This document shows, piece after piece, positions 8,987-17,231 of a stretch of 64,000 bases of DNA. Both the position numbers and the translations under genes were made by a program. Origin of the DNA: Saccharospirillum sp. (GTDB lineage Bacteria; Pseudomonadota; Gammaproteobacteria; Pseudomonadales; Natronospirillaceae); the NCBI GenBank assembly GCA_018402545.1, contig JAGYIL010000001.1, positions 2,356,001-2,420,000 on the forward strand. The letters are read 5' to 3'. The notes beneath the pieces were generated by a model. It saw only the letters and a list, made by a program, of their open reading frames with translations. It had not been told where the DNA came from and made no database searches. Positions within the stretch are counted from its first letter, which is position 1, and every line of letters begins with the position of its first letter.

Positions 8987-10795
8987 TTAACTGCTTTGTG
9001 AATCGAGCTGGGTACGCCATAGGCTCGCATAAACGCCATCGGCCGCCAAGAGTTTCGCATGGGTTCCGCTCTCAACCACCTGCCCGCCCTGCATCACCAC
9101 GATGGCATCAGCGTCGATGACCGTCGACAGACGGTGCGCTATAACGATGCTGGTGCGGTTACGGGAAACCTCATTCATCGCCGTCAGAATCGCCTGCTCG
9201 GCTTGTGAATCAAGCGCCGAGGTGGCTTCGTCGAACACCAGAATAGGCGGGTCTTTTAGCAGCACCCGGGCAATGGCAATTCGCTGCTTCTCTCCGCCGG
9301 ATACTTTCAACCCGCGCTCACCAACCTGGGTATGCTCCCGCTCGGGCAGGCTGTTGATGAAGTCTTCCAGATGCGCCATACGGATGGCGCGCCAGACGGC
9401 ATCGTCCGGGGCATCGGGGTTGCCATAGCGTACATTGTTAAACAGGGAGTCGTTGAACAGAACGGTATCCTGTGGAACGACGCCGATGGCCTGGCGCAAA
9501 CTGTATTGCGTAACCGAGCGAATTGACTGACCATCGATGCGGATATCACCGGCCTGAGGATCATAGAAACGAAACAGCAGCCGCCCGACGGTGGATTTGC
9601 CGGCGCCGCTGTTCCCCACCAGGGCTACTTTCTGACCGGCTTCAATGGTCAGGCTGAAGTGATGCAAAATAGTGCGATCGGCATGGTAGCCAAAGTCGAC
9701 CTGGTCAAACTCTATACGGCCTTCCGGCACGGCCAGTTCGGTGGCATCTTCGGGGTCGGTTATGGCTGCCGGGCGCCTGAGCAAACCAAAGAGCTTTTCA
9801 ATATCGGTCAGGGCCCGTCGAATCTCCCGGTACACGAAACCCAGAAAGTTCAGGGGGATGAACAGCTGAATCACATAAGCATTCACCATTACCAGATCGC
9901 CAAGGGTGATCGTACCGCTGACGACATCCCTGGCGGCCAGCCACATCATGAGCGTCAGCGACGCTGAAACAATCAGTGCCTGACCGGTGTTGAGCATCAG
10001 CAGAGACATCCGGTTTTTCAGCCGGGCGCCTTCCCATTGCTCAAGGTTCCGGTCGTAGTGTTTTGCTTCCCAGGCTTCATTGCCGAAGTATTTAACCGTT
10101 TCATAGTTCAACAGCGAATCGATGGCGCGTGTGTTTGTCTGGCTGTCGAGCGTATTGGCCTCGCGCACGAAGCGGTTGCGCCACTCGGTAATTACCACGG
10201 TGAACAGCACGAAAACCACCACAGCAAACAACGTAATCAGCGCAAACCAGACATTGAAATTGATGATCAGAATGGCCGCGACCATCGACAGTTCCAGAAC
10301 CGTCGGCACAATATTGAACACCAGAAACCGCAACAGAAAGTGAATACTGCTGGTACCGCGTTCAATGTCGCGGCTCAACCCACCGGTCTGGCGGCTCAGA
10401 TGGTAGTCGAGCTCCAGTTGATGCAAATGTTCAAACACTTCCAGCGATGCCAGTCGCATGGCGCGCTCGGTCACGCGCGAAAAAATAGCATCGCGCAGCT
10501 CGCCAAATGCCACCGAGGTAAAGCGAAAAAAACCATAGGCGAACAAAAACGCCAGTGGCACGGCAACCACCTGGGCCTGTTGAGAATCGAGCCCGTCAAC
10601 GATGTGCTTCAGTGCCCAGGGCATGGCTACCGCCACCCCTTTGGCGGCTACCAGAAACACCAGGGCGATGGCCACTCGCCCGCGGTAGGCCCATAAATAC
10701 GGCCAGAGTGATCGGGCGATGAACCCGAGGTCGAGATCGGAAACCGTCTTGGCCGGGGTTTCTGTCGACTGTTTTTGAGCGTTACCGGGGCGCAT
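8987..10795 (-). CDS. Atm1/HMT1-type ABC exporter (fused permease and ATPase)
   Basis: A 602-residue half-transporter. Residues about 25-310 form a six-helix membrane domain and 345-590 an ATPase with Walker A GNSGAGKST, signature KVSGGEKQR, Walker B ILVFDEATSALD and H-loop IAHRLST. Motifs such as ELDYHLSRQTGGLSRDIERGT and LLNYETVKYFGNE are typical of Atm1, which exports glutathione-linked sulphur or metal conjugates and is tied to iron-sulphur homeostasis or heavy-metal tolerance. Its ATG directly follows the truC stop (TGAATG), so it is coupled to truC. Substrate is inferred from family only. Confidence 0.88.
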   Translation of the reverse strand: MRPGNAQKQSTETPAKTVSDLDLGFIARSLWPYLWAYRGRVAIALVFLVAAKGVAVAMPWALKHIVDGLDSQQAQVVAVPLAFLFAYGFFRFTSVAFGELRDAIFSRVTERAMRLASLEVFEHLHQLELDYHLSRQTGGLSRDIERGTSSIHFLLRFLVFNIVPTVLELSMVAAILIINFNVWFALITLFAVVVFVLFTVVITEWRNRFVREANTLDSQTNTRAIDSLLNYETVKYFGNEAWEAKHYDRNLEQWEGARLKNRMSLLMLNTGQALIVSASLTLMMWLAARDVVSGTITLGDLVMVNAYVIQLFIPLNFLGFVYREIRRALTDIEKLFGLLRRPAAITDPEDATELAVPEGRIEFDQVDFGYHADRTILHHFSLTIEAGQKVALVGNSGAGKSTVGRLLFRFYDPQAGDIRIDGQSIRSVTQYSLRQAIGVVPQDTVLFNDSLFNNVRYGNPDAPDDAVWRAIRMAHLEDFINSLPEREHTQVGERGLKVSGGEKQRIAIARVLLKDPPILVFDEATSALDSQAEQAILTAMNEVSRNRTSIVIAHRLSTVIDADAIVVMQGGQVVESGTHAKLLAADGVYASLWRTQLDSQSS

Positions 10796-11560
10796 TCAAT
10801 CGGGTTCCAGTTCTGTCAATACAGTGCTTTGCAGGCTATACCAGCCAAGTAGTCGAAGCAGATCAGCCCAATCGTCACTCAGCCCGGCACGTAGGCGCAG
10901 TCGCTCGCCTGTCTCCGGGTGAGACAGACTCAATTCCATGGCACGCAGGGCCAGCGAGCTCAGCACCCGATGCTGTAAAGCCCAGTGATTGTGGTGCCGG
11001 TCGCCGTAACGTGTATCACCGACAATTGGGTGGCGCAGGGTTTTAAGATGGCGGCGTATCTGGTGCTTGCGCCCGGTTTGCGGGTGACACTCGAGCAGGC
11101 TGAGCCGCGTCTTGGGATAACGGCTGACGGCCAGACCGACTTCGGCAATGGCGAGGCGCCGAAACCGGGTTTCTGCTGACTGAGCGGCCTTGTTTTGCTG
11201 CGCTTTACGGTCTGAGATGGCATCGGGTTCTTCCACCAGAGGCCGGTCACACGCAAAGGCTTCAGCAGTGAAACCACGGGCCAGTGCCCAGTAGGTTTTG
11301 GTAACGGTGCGGCTGGCAAACTGGTCCGCCAGGTGGCGCGCCACATCGGCAGTTTTGCCGATCAGCACAATGCCCGAGGTGGGCCGGTCGAGTCGGTGCA
11401 CGGTATGGACCGGCGCCCCTTGCAGGTAGTGTTTTACCCGGCCTGCCAGCGTGTCGGTGGCGGACCGGTCAATCCAGCTGGGGTGCATCAGCAAGCCAGC
11501 GGGCTTGTCGACGGCCAGCAACCAGTTATCTTCATAGAGAATGCGCAGTGGCTCAGCCAT
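10796..11560 (-). CDS. truC: tRNA pseudouridine(65) synthase TruC
   Basis: A 254-residue RluA-fold pseudouridine synthase without an S4 domain. The catalytic aspartate is in HRLDRPTSG (about residue 57), and RLSLLECHPQTGRKHQIRRHL and HPIVGDTRYGD are the other conserved segments. The length and N-terminus (LRILYEDNWLLAVDKPAGLLMHPS) match TruC, which modifies U65 of tRNA-Ile and tRNA-Asp. It overlaps the small zinc-ribbon gene upstream by 8 bp, an arrangement like yqcC-truC in enterobacteria. Confidence 0.88.
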   Translation of the reverse strand: MAEPLRILYEDNWLLAVDKPAGLLMHPSWIDRSATDTLAGRVKHYLQGAPVHTVHRLDRPTSGIVLIGKTADVARHLADQFASRTVTKTYWALARGFTAEAFACDRPLVEEPDAISDRKAQQNKAAQSAETRFRRLAIAEVGLAVSRYPKTRLSLLECHPQTGRKHQIRRHLKTLRHPIVGDTRYGDRHHNHWALQHRVLSSLALRAMELSLSHPETGERLRLRAGLSDDWADLLRLLGWYSLQSTVLTELEPD

Positions 11561-11783
11561 CTACGTCATCGTCGTCTTCAACCAGTTCAGTGGTGACTGT
11601 CTCGCCACACACCCGGCACTGCCCCTCAATGAACAACCGCCCTTTCAGGGTATATTCAACCGGGTCCGTCATGCCCAAATCCACTTGCTGGCAGTGGTTA
11701 CACCAGGTATTTTCCAGAAAAGCGTTTTGTTCTTCAGCATCCCGGTCGTAAAAATTACGGAGCTGGCGTTCATCACTCATCAA
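11553..11783 (-). CDS. Small CxxC zinc-ribbon-like protein
   Basis: A 76-residue acidic protein. Two pairs of cysteines, WCNHCQQ (about residues 27-31) and CRVCGE (about 56-59), are spaced as in a zinc ribbon; the C-terminus is a run of aspartates. It precedes and overlaps truC by 8 bp, so the two are co-translated. No family name is recognised with certainty; a role in RNA or protein contact is only a guess. The start is one of two adjacent ATG codons. Confidence 0.7.
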   Translation of the reverse strand: MMSDERQLRNFYDRDAEEQNAFLENTWCNHCQQVDLGMTDPVEYTLKGRLFIEGQCRVCGETVTTELVEDDDDVDG

Positions 11784-11885
11784 TCCGACACCCTTTCTTT
11801 AGTACAAAGCCGCCAGTATAGGGGATGCCTTGTCCGGTGTCCTGTGCCTCGGGCCTTGTGACCGTTATACTGCGCGCCTTTACTG

Positions 11886-12464
11886 ATGACGGAAACGAAC
11901 CCGATGCAATTACCGGTTTTTATCGCCTTTGAAGTGACGGATGAAGATCAGGGGTACCCCTATTCGGTCGCCTGGAGCCTGAAAAACGGCCAGTACAAAA
12001 GTGTTCTGCTCAAGCCGGAAGACGCCTGGCTCATCGACTGGGACAGCGGGCAGAATGCCGCCGGCGCCCCGCCCCTGCAAGACTTGCTGGATCGCGGCGA
12101 AACCGTGCTGGATGTGTTGAAAGAATGGGCCGAAGACCTGAACGATGGCGAGGTCTACTGCGAAGACCCGGCCCTGGTCGAATACTGCCTCGACATGATG
12201 TACGACGCCTACGACAAAGAGGTCGCCGCCGAGGTCGTTCCGGTTAGCGAGCTGTTTACCGACATCGACCCTCTGGATCTGGATGATCAGCGCCGCTGGA
12301 TCATGGATACCGAAGGCTTGATGGCGGTTCAGGCTGAAGACTCGGTGCGAACCTTCATTCATCTCTACGCACAGGTACATGGTTTGGAGCCTGAACCGGC
12401 AGAAGACGAGTCAGACCATGAAGAAGAAGCCCCGCGGGACCCGGAAGAGGAAGACGGGCTCTAA
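11886..12464 (+). CDS. Acidic protein of unknown function, possibly exonuclease-fold relic
   Basis: A 192-residue acidic soluble protein. The opening VFIAFEVTDEDQGYPYSVAWSLKNGQYKSVLLKPEDAW has the layout of an RNase H-like/DEDD exonuclease first strand (compare FxDxE-type motifs followed by a hydrophobic strand), but the acidic pair expected there is not conserved, so if related it is probably inactive. The last 25 residues are mostly Glu and Asp. It stands alone on the plus strand, with the five-hairpin array beginning immediately after its stop codon. No firm function. Confidence 0.65.
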   Translation: MTETNPMQLPVFIAFEVTDEDQGYPYSVAWSLKNGQYKSVLLKPEDAWLIDWDSGQNAAGAPPLQDLLDRGETVLDVLKEWAEDLNDGEVYCEDPALVEYCLDMMYDAYDKEVAAEVVPVSELFTDIDPLDLDDQRRWIMDTEGLMAVQAEDSVRTFIHLYAQVHGLEPEPAEDESDHEEEAPRDPEEEDGL

Positions 12465-12626
12465 CAGGCTGTTGAAATTCAAAGAATTTCAGCGGCCTGT
12501 TACCGGAACAAGGATGTTCCGGCAAAATCAATGACGATTAAGTCATTGATTTTGTGAGAGAAGCAAAAATCGTAATTTTTGTTTCTCGTGTGTTGAAAAA
12601 GGCAGGAAGCCTTTTTCAACAACCTG
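12465..12626. repeat. Five consecutive hairpins inside an outer inverted repeat
   Basis: Hairpins: (1) 12465-12499, CAGGC and TGAAATTC arms, internal loop, AAA loop; (2) 12503-12522, CCGGAACA-AGGA-TGTTCCGG; (3) 12523-12554, 13-bp arms CAAAATCAATGAC, loop GATTAA; (4) 12558-12587, 13-bp arms with one wobble, loop CGTA; (5) 12591-12621, 13-bp arms TGTTGAAAAAGGC, loop AGGAA. The ends CAGGCTGTTG (12465-12474) and CAACAACCTG (12617-12626) can also pair (9 of 10), closing the array. It starts directly after the stop codon of the upstream gene and ends 6 bp before the hda stop codon, so it lies between convergent genes and may act as a terminator, but the structure is far larger than a terminator needs. 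Confidence 0.88.
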
Positions 12627-12632
12627 ATAAGC

Positions 12633-13328
12633 TCAGAGCCCGAGTTCAGATTTCACAAAGGGAATGGTCAGCCGGCGCTGCTGAGCGAGAGAGCCGTGAT
12701 CGAGCCGTTCGAAGGCATCCACCAGTGCGGTCATCGAGCGCGCCGCCCGGTTGATCAGAAAAGCCGCCACATCCGGTTCCATTGTTAGCCCCCGGCGCCG
12801 CGCCTTCCAGATCAGCCAGTCGGTTTTCTGTTCATCGGTCAGCGGCTGAATGTGAAAGGTTAAACCCCAACTAAGACGCGAGGCCAGATCGGGCAAGGCG
12901 ACGGTGGGGTTTAGCGGGCTGGTGTGGCTGGTGACCAGCAGTACGCGGCCACTGTCTCGCATCCGGTTGAACAAATGAAACAGGGCCTCTTCCCAGTCGG
13001 GCAGACCCGCAATGCTGTCGATGTCATCGAGTGCCAGCACCGCCATTTCATCCAGCCCTTCCAGGGCGTCCGGGCCGTATTGCACACAATCGGCCAACGG
13101 CAGATAAAGACTCTCCAACCCCTGCGATTGCAGGTCGTGAACACAGGCCTGCAGCAGGTGGGTGAGGCCGGAGCCGCTCGCACCCCAGAGATAGATCAGG
13201 GTTTCATCCAGACGCGCAAGAGCGTGGCGCAAAGCGCCCAGCGTTTGGGCGTTGTCACCGGGCAGATAGTCCTCAAAAACGGCATCTTCCCGAAAGGTGA
13301 CGCCAAGAGGGAGTTGTTGAATCGCCAC
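12633..13328 (-). CDS. hda: DnaA regulatory inactivator Hda
   Basis: A 231-residue AAA+ protein related to the DnaA ATPase domain. It works with the DNA-loaded sliding clamp to stimulate DnaA-ATP hydrolysis and so stops re-initiation. The N-terminal IQQLPLGVTFREDAVFEDYLPGDN carries the clamp-binding QLPLGV motif (residues 3-9), which is diagnostic. The nucleotide loop is GASGSGLTHLLQA, Walker B VLALDDIDSI, and sensor region LLVTSHTSP. Located after the DUF2066 gene, as in many gammaproteobacteria; an inverted repeat CCGGCAG/CTGCCGG (13346-13370) lies between the two. Confidence 0.95.
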   Translation of the reverse strand: MAIQQLPLGVTFREDAVFEDYLPGDNAQTLGALRHALARLDETLIYLWGASGSGLTHLLQACVHDLQSQGLESLYLPLADCVQYGPDALEGLDEMAVLALDDIDSIAGLPDWEEALFHLFNRMRDSGRVLLVTSHTSPLNPTVALPDLASRLSWGLTFHIQPLTDEQKTDWLIWKARRRGLTMEPDVAAFLINRAARSMTALVDAFERLDHGSLAQQRRLTIPFVKSELGL

Positions 13329-13414
13329 TCAGAATCTCCTGGCGGCCGGCAGATTATTTAGACCTGCCGGGTCGTTGAAATCAGTCAGCGTTACCCCGGG
13401 GAAAAGACGGGTAA

Positions 13415-14488
13415 TCATTGCCAGCGATACACCAGTTCGCTATCGAGCTGGGCTTCCAGGGTGAGCTCCTCCACCGGCAGAATCCGGCGGTCCAGCGCCA
13501 ACACGTCCCGTAGCTGGTTGCGGTCACCACTGATCTCAAGATCAAATTGCACCGAGTCAGCCTCAACCTGGCGCAGGGTGATCTGGGAGACCACATTCAA
13601 GGATTCGAGATAACGTTCCACGGCGGCCAGTGTCGACAGTTCACTGACGTTATTCACCCGCAAGGCCAACTGCCCGGCCATTGCCGGATCCCGCAATACA
13701 GCGTATTGATCGGCAATTCGGTTCGACAGTTCATCGGCCAGTGTTTGCATCAGTTCCGCTTCAGTCTCTCCGGTGACTTGCAAGCGCTCACGGTTGTCGC
13801 GCACCAGAAACACCAGGTCGGCCTGAAAGCCGCCACTTTGTTGCGCCACCCGGCCAACCGCAATGGCATCGCTCGGGTATCGCTCCGATGCGGCTTCAAT
13901 ATCGCCAGTAAACAGCCCATAGACATCGGTAAAAGAGACATTAAGGGTATCGGTCAGGTCCATGATCGGCAGCAAGACCGGCAGCCCGCGCTCCTCGAGC
14001 CGGTTGCCCAGCGCCACCGCCATTTCATGGTTGTCGCCATCGGTCAGTATACGGTCTCGCCCTTGCAGACGGTCGCCCAGCCACAGCAGCACTTCCGGGC
14101 GGCGCGTACCCCAAACCGGCAAACGCTGGTTCACCAGCCATTGTTCAATGGCCTGCTGGTCAAACTGCATGACCATGCGCTTGGTTGCTACGGATTCACC
14201 GAGCACATTGGTCAGCAGGGTATCACTTGCCTGGAAGCGGAAGGTCGACAGGTAATCGGTTGCGTTGCGCAGCAAAGGTTCTGTACGCCCCTGGCTTGCA
14301 ATGTCAGCATCACCGGTCGCCCGAATCAATACCCGGCCCAGTGCTTCCCGTACTGCCTGATTCTGATCCCGGTCGGATGCATTCTGAGCAAGAATGGCTG
14401 AATCGGAATAGACATCCACCGTCCGGGCCGCCCAGACAGGCAGTGCCAGCAACAGCAAACAGGCAAGGGAGACAGTTCGAAAAAGCAT
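13415..14488 (-). CDS. DUF2066 domain-containing periplasmic/membrane-associated protein
   Basis: A 357-residue protein with a signal peptide (MLFRTVSLACLLLLALPVWA) and the DUF2066 layout: a charged helical N-terminal part (DQNQAVREALGRVLIRATGD), then RFQASDTL, a central segment LLWLGDRLQGRDRILTDGDN, and a C-terminal part on VERYLESLNVVSQITLRQV. The function of the family is unknown. The neighbourhood hda-DUF2066 divergent from purM is conserved in Pseudomonas and relatives, supporting the assignment. Confidence 0.82.
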   Translation of the reverse strand: MLFRTVSLACLLLLALPVWAARTVDVYSDSAILAQNASDRDQNQAVREALGRVLIRATGDADIASQGRTEPLLRNATDYLSTFRFQASDTLLTNVLGESVATKRMVMQFDQQAIEQWLVNQRLPVWGTRRPEVLLWLGDRLQGRDRILTDGDNHEMAVALGNRLEERGLPVLLPIMDLTDTLNVSFTDVYGLFTGDIEAASERYPSDAIAVGRVAQQSGGFQADLVFLVRDNRERLQVTGETEAELMQTLADELSNRIADQYAVLRDPAMAGQLALRVNNVSELSTLAAVERYLESLNVVSQITLRQVEADSVQFDLEISGDRNQLRDVLALDRRILPVEELTLEAQLDSELVYRWQ

Positions 14489-14734
14489 AAGTCCGGCTTC
14501 TATTAGGTGATGATCGACTATTGTGACAGAGCGCGCTGCGAAAATCAGGTCGTGTCGTCGATATTATTGTGCAAAGCGACCGTCATTTCCTGACCGAACA
14601 GACAAGCTGATTCCCGGCACAGGGCCTGCTACAATCCGCGCGCCCAAGAGGGCTGTGGCCAGGATCGTCATCCGCTGACGCAACGGTATTGGCCAGACCC
14701 TTCTTTTATCCGATTTACCGCAATGGAGCCAGTG

Positions 14735-15775
14735 ATGTCAGACGCGCCCAAACCCCTGAGTTACAAAGACGCCGGTGTTGATATCAACGCTGGCAATGAA
14801 TTGGTGGAACGCATCAAAGACACAGTTAAACGTACCCGACGCCCGGAAGTCATGGGTGGCCTGGGTGGTTTTGGCGCCCTCTGTCGTATTCCCAGCCACT
14901 ATAAAAAGCCAGTTCTCGTCTCTGGCACCGATGGGGTTGGCACCAAATTGAAGCTGGCCATGGAACTGGGACGACACGACACCATTGGGATCGATCTGGT
15001 CGCCATGTGCGTGAACGACCTGATCGTCTGCGGCGCCGAGCCGCTGTTCTTTCTCGATTACTACGCCACCGGCAAACTGTCGGTCGATATCGCCTCCCGG
15101 GTGGTGCAAGGCATTGGTGAAGGCTGCCAGCAGGCGAACTGCTCGCTGGTCGGCGGCGAGACTGCGGAAATGCCCGGCATGTACCAGGGTGACGACTACG
15201 ATCTGGCCGGTTTCTGCACCGGCGTGGTCGAAGAAGACAACATCATCGATGGCACTCGGGTGCGCGTTGGCGACAGCGTGATCGGCCTGCCCTCCTCTGG
15301 CCCGCATTCCAACGGCTATTCGCTGATTCGCAAGGTCATCGAGATCTCCGGCGCTGACCTGCAACAGCCTATGGGTGAGACCACCCTGGCCGATGCGCTG
15401 ATGGCCCCCACCCGCATTTACGTAAAATCGGTGCTGCGTTTGCTGGCCAACCAGTCCGTTCATGCCATCTCCCATATCACTGGCGGCGGTTTCTATGAAA
15501 ACCTGCCAAGAGTGGTACCCGAGTCGCTGGCAATCCGCCTGAACGCCCACAGCTGGACTCAGCCACCGGTTTTCGACTGGCTGAAAAAAGCAGGCAACAT
15601 TGATGCCCATGAAATGTACCGCACCTTCAACTGCGGCATTGGCCTGGTGCTGGTTGTGCCCGCCAGTGAACAGGAAGACATTCTCAGCCAGCTCAAAGCC
15701 AGCGGTGAAAGCCCGGTAGTGATGGGTCAGGTTGAGCAACGCACGGGCGACGCTGTCATCATCGACGGGGTTTAA
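14735..15775 (+). CDS. purM: Phosphoribosylformylglycinamidine cyclo-ligase (PurM)
   Basis: A 346-residue AIR synthetase, the fifth step of purine synthesis. Conserved segments are [16 protein letters not shown] at the N-terminus, [23 protein letters not shown] (ATP/substrate loop), [12 protein letters not shown] and [14 protein letters not shown]. The ATG at 14735 is chosen because GGAG lies just before it and it gives the family's MSD/E start and E. coli-like length; an in-frame ATG 12 bp upstream contains that ribosome site. purN follows after 2 bp. Confidence 0.96.
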   Translation: MSDAPKPLSYKDAGVDINAGNELVERIKDTVKRTRRPEVMGGLGGFGALCRIPSHYKKPVLVSGTDGVGTKLKLAMELGRHDTIGIDLVAMCVNDLIVCGAEPLFFLDYYATGKLSVDIASRVVQGIGEGCQQANCSLVGGETAEMPGMYQGDDYDLAGFCTGVVEEDNIIDGTRVRVGDSVIGLPSSGPHSNGYSLIRKVIEISGADLQQPMGETTLADALMAPTRIYVKSVLRLLANQSVHAISHITGGGFYENLPRVVPESLAIRLNAHSWTQPPVFDWLKKAGNIDAHEMYRTFNCGIGLVLVVPASEQEDILSQLKASGESPVVMGQVEQRTGDAVIIDGV

Positions 15776-15777
15776 CC

Positions 15778-16428
15778 GTGACTCGCATTGTTGTGCTGAT
15801 CAGTGGCGGGGGCTCCAATCTGCAATCACTGCTCGACCTGTGCCAAACAGGCTCGCTGGATGCCGACATCGTCGCGGTGATTTCAAATCGTCCTGATGCC
15901 TTTGGTCTGTCAAGGGCACGTCAGGCAGGCGTAAAGGCGCTGACGATCGACCACACCGGCTTTGCCGAGCGGGCAGCCTTCGACGCTGCCCTGGCTGAAC
16001 TGATTGAAGCCCAGCAACCCGATCTGATTGTTCTGGCAGGTTTCATGCGCATTCTCACCGACGACTTCGTCAGACGGTTTCCAGGGAAGATGATTAACAT
16101 CCACCCTTCTCTGCTGCCCCGCTACCCCGGCCTGAATACCCACCAGCGTGCGCTCGACGCCGGCGATTCAAAAGCTGGCGCTACCGTGCATTTTGTAACC
16201 GCCGAACTCGATGGCGGCCCGCCCATTGCCCAGGTTGAAGTGCCTATATCGGAGCAGGACGATGCCGACTCGCTGGCCCGAAAAGTACTGGCGCAGGAAC
16301 ACAGACTCTATCCGACGGTCGTAGACTGGTTTGTAAAGGGGCGGCTGCGCCTCGACGCCAACCAGGTACTACTGGACGGCCACCCCCTTCCCAAAGGCGG
16401 GCGTCTGCTGGATACTGCATCGCTATGA
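15778..16428 (+). CDS. purN: Phosphoribosylglycinamide formyltransferase (PurN)
   Basis: A 216-residue GAR transformylase using 10-formyl-tetrahydrofolate. GTG start. The substrate loop ISGGGSNLQSL is at residues 8-18, and the catalytic signature GKMINIHPSLLPRYPG provides Asn and His; Asp in TAELDGGPPIAQ completes the triad. It is coupled to purM (2 bp) and overlaps the DUF3108 gene by 4 bp (ATGA). Confidence 0.95.
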   Translation: MTRIVVLISGGGSNLQSLLDLCQTGSLDADIVAVISNRPDAFGLSRARQAGVKALTIDHTGFAERAAFDAALAELIEAQQPDLIVLAGFMRILTDDFVRRFPGKMINIHPSLLPRYPGLNTHQRALDAGDSKAGATVHFVTAELDGGPPIAQVEVPISEQDDADSLARKVLAQEHRLYPTVVDWFVKGRLRLDANQVLLDGHPLPKGGRLLDTASL

Positions 16429-17144
16429 AACGATTGCTCATCAGCTCACTCATCTATGCTCTATCCCTGACGGCCCTGGCCGAGGGCATGCAACCGTTCA
16501 CGGCCGAAATGGAAGCCATACGGCATGGCACCATCGACATTAAAGCCCGCGGTACGCTTCAATTGCGGGAAACCGCGCCCGATGAATGGCACTATCGCCT
16601 GAGTACCGATGGCCGCACCCTGTCACTTCGCGAAGAGAGCTGGCTGACGGTTGTAGACAACCAGATTCGGCCGACGCGCTATGAATTCGAAAGCAAGGTG
16701 TTCTGGGTCAAGACCACCAAGTCATTGCGTTTCGACCATGAACGCCAGCGTGTCACCGGGCGTGTGGAAAAAGACCGTATCGACGAACGTTTCGCAGCCC
16801 CCATTTATGATGCCATCGGCTACCAGCTGGCGTTGCAACAGGCTCTGGCTCGCGGTGAAGAATCCATCACGCTGAATGTGCTGCGCCACAAGCGGCCTGA
16901 CGACATGTCGTTTCGGGTTATCGGTGAAGAGATGCTGCAACTGCCGCAGGGAGAAATCTACACCTGGATCGTTGAACAGACCGAGCCGGTTAGCCGCGAT
17001 GAACGCAAACTGATCTGGATCGCGCCCGGCCTGGGCTACACTCCCATGCGCTTCGGACGCTATGAAGACGGCGACCTGAAAGAGGAAATTCGGGTTTTGT
17101 CACTGCAGTTGAATGGCCAGCGGGTTGATTTCAGCCAGCAATAA
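16425..17144 (+). CDS. DUF3108 domain-containing exported protein
   Basis: A 239-residue protein with an N-terminal signal peptide (MKRLLISSLIYALSLTALA). It matches the DUF3108 layout: repeated beta-strands such as FTAEMEAIRHGTIDIKARGTLQL, a central YDAIGYQLALQQAL, and a C-terminal RKLIWIAPGLGYTPMRFGRYEDG. Function unknown. The purM-purN-DUF3108 order is common in Pseudomonas and relatives, and the ATGA overlap with purN implies co-translation. Confidence 0.82.
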   Translation: MKRLLISSLIYALSLTALAEGMQPFTAEMEAIRHGTIDIKARGTLQLRETAPDEWHYRLSTDGRTLSLREESWLTVVDNQIRPTRYEFESKVFWVKTTKSLRFDHERQRVTGRVEKDRIDERFAAPIYDAIGYQLALQQALARGEESITLNVLRHKRPDDMSFRVIGEEMLQLPQGEIYTWIVEQTEPVSRDERKLIWIAPGLGYTPMRFGRYEDGDLKEEIRVLSLQLNGQRVDFSQQ

Positions 17145-17231
17145 AGCAATGCTGGCGTCAGCCGGGCCAGTCACTCTGTATCGCGCCCTGCACTAACACA
17201 CCCACGGACCGGCACAGGGAGCTCGCTAACC

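Noticed and set aside
14738-15739. Long open frame (333 codons) antisense to purM
   Set aside because: It mirrors purM codon structure, has no ribosome site and no family resemblance; PurM on the other strand is unmistakable.
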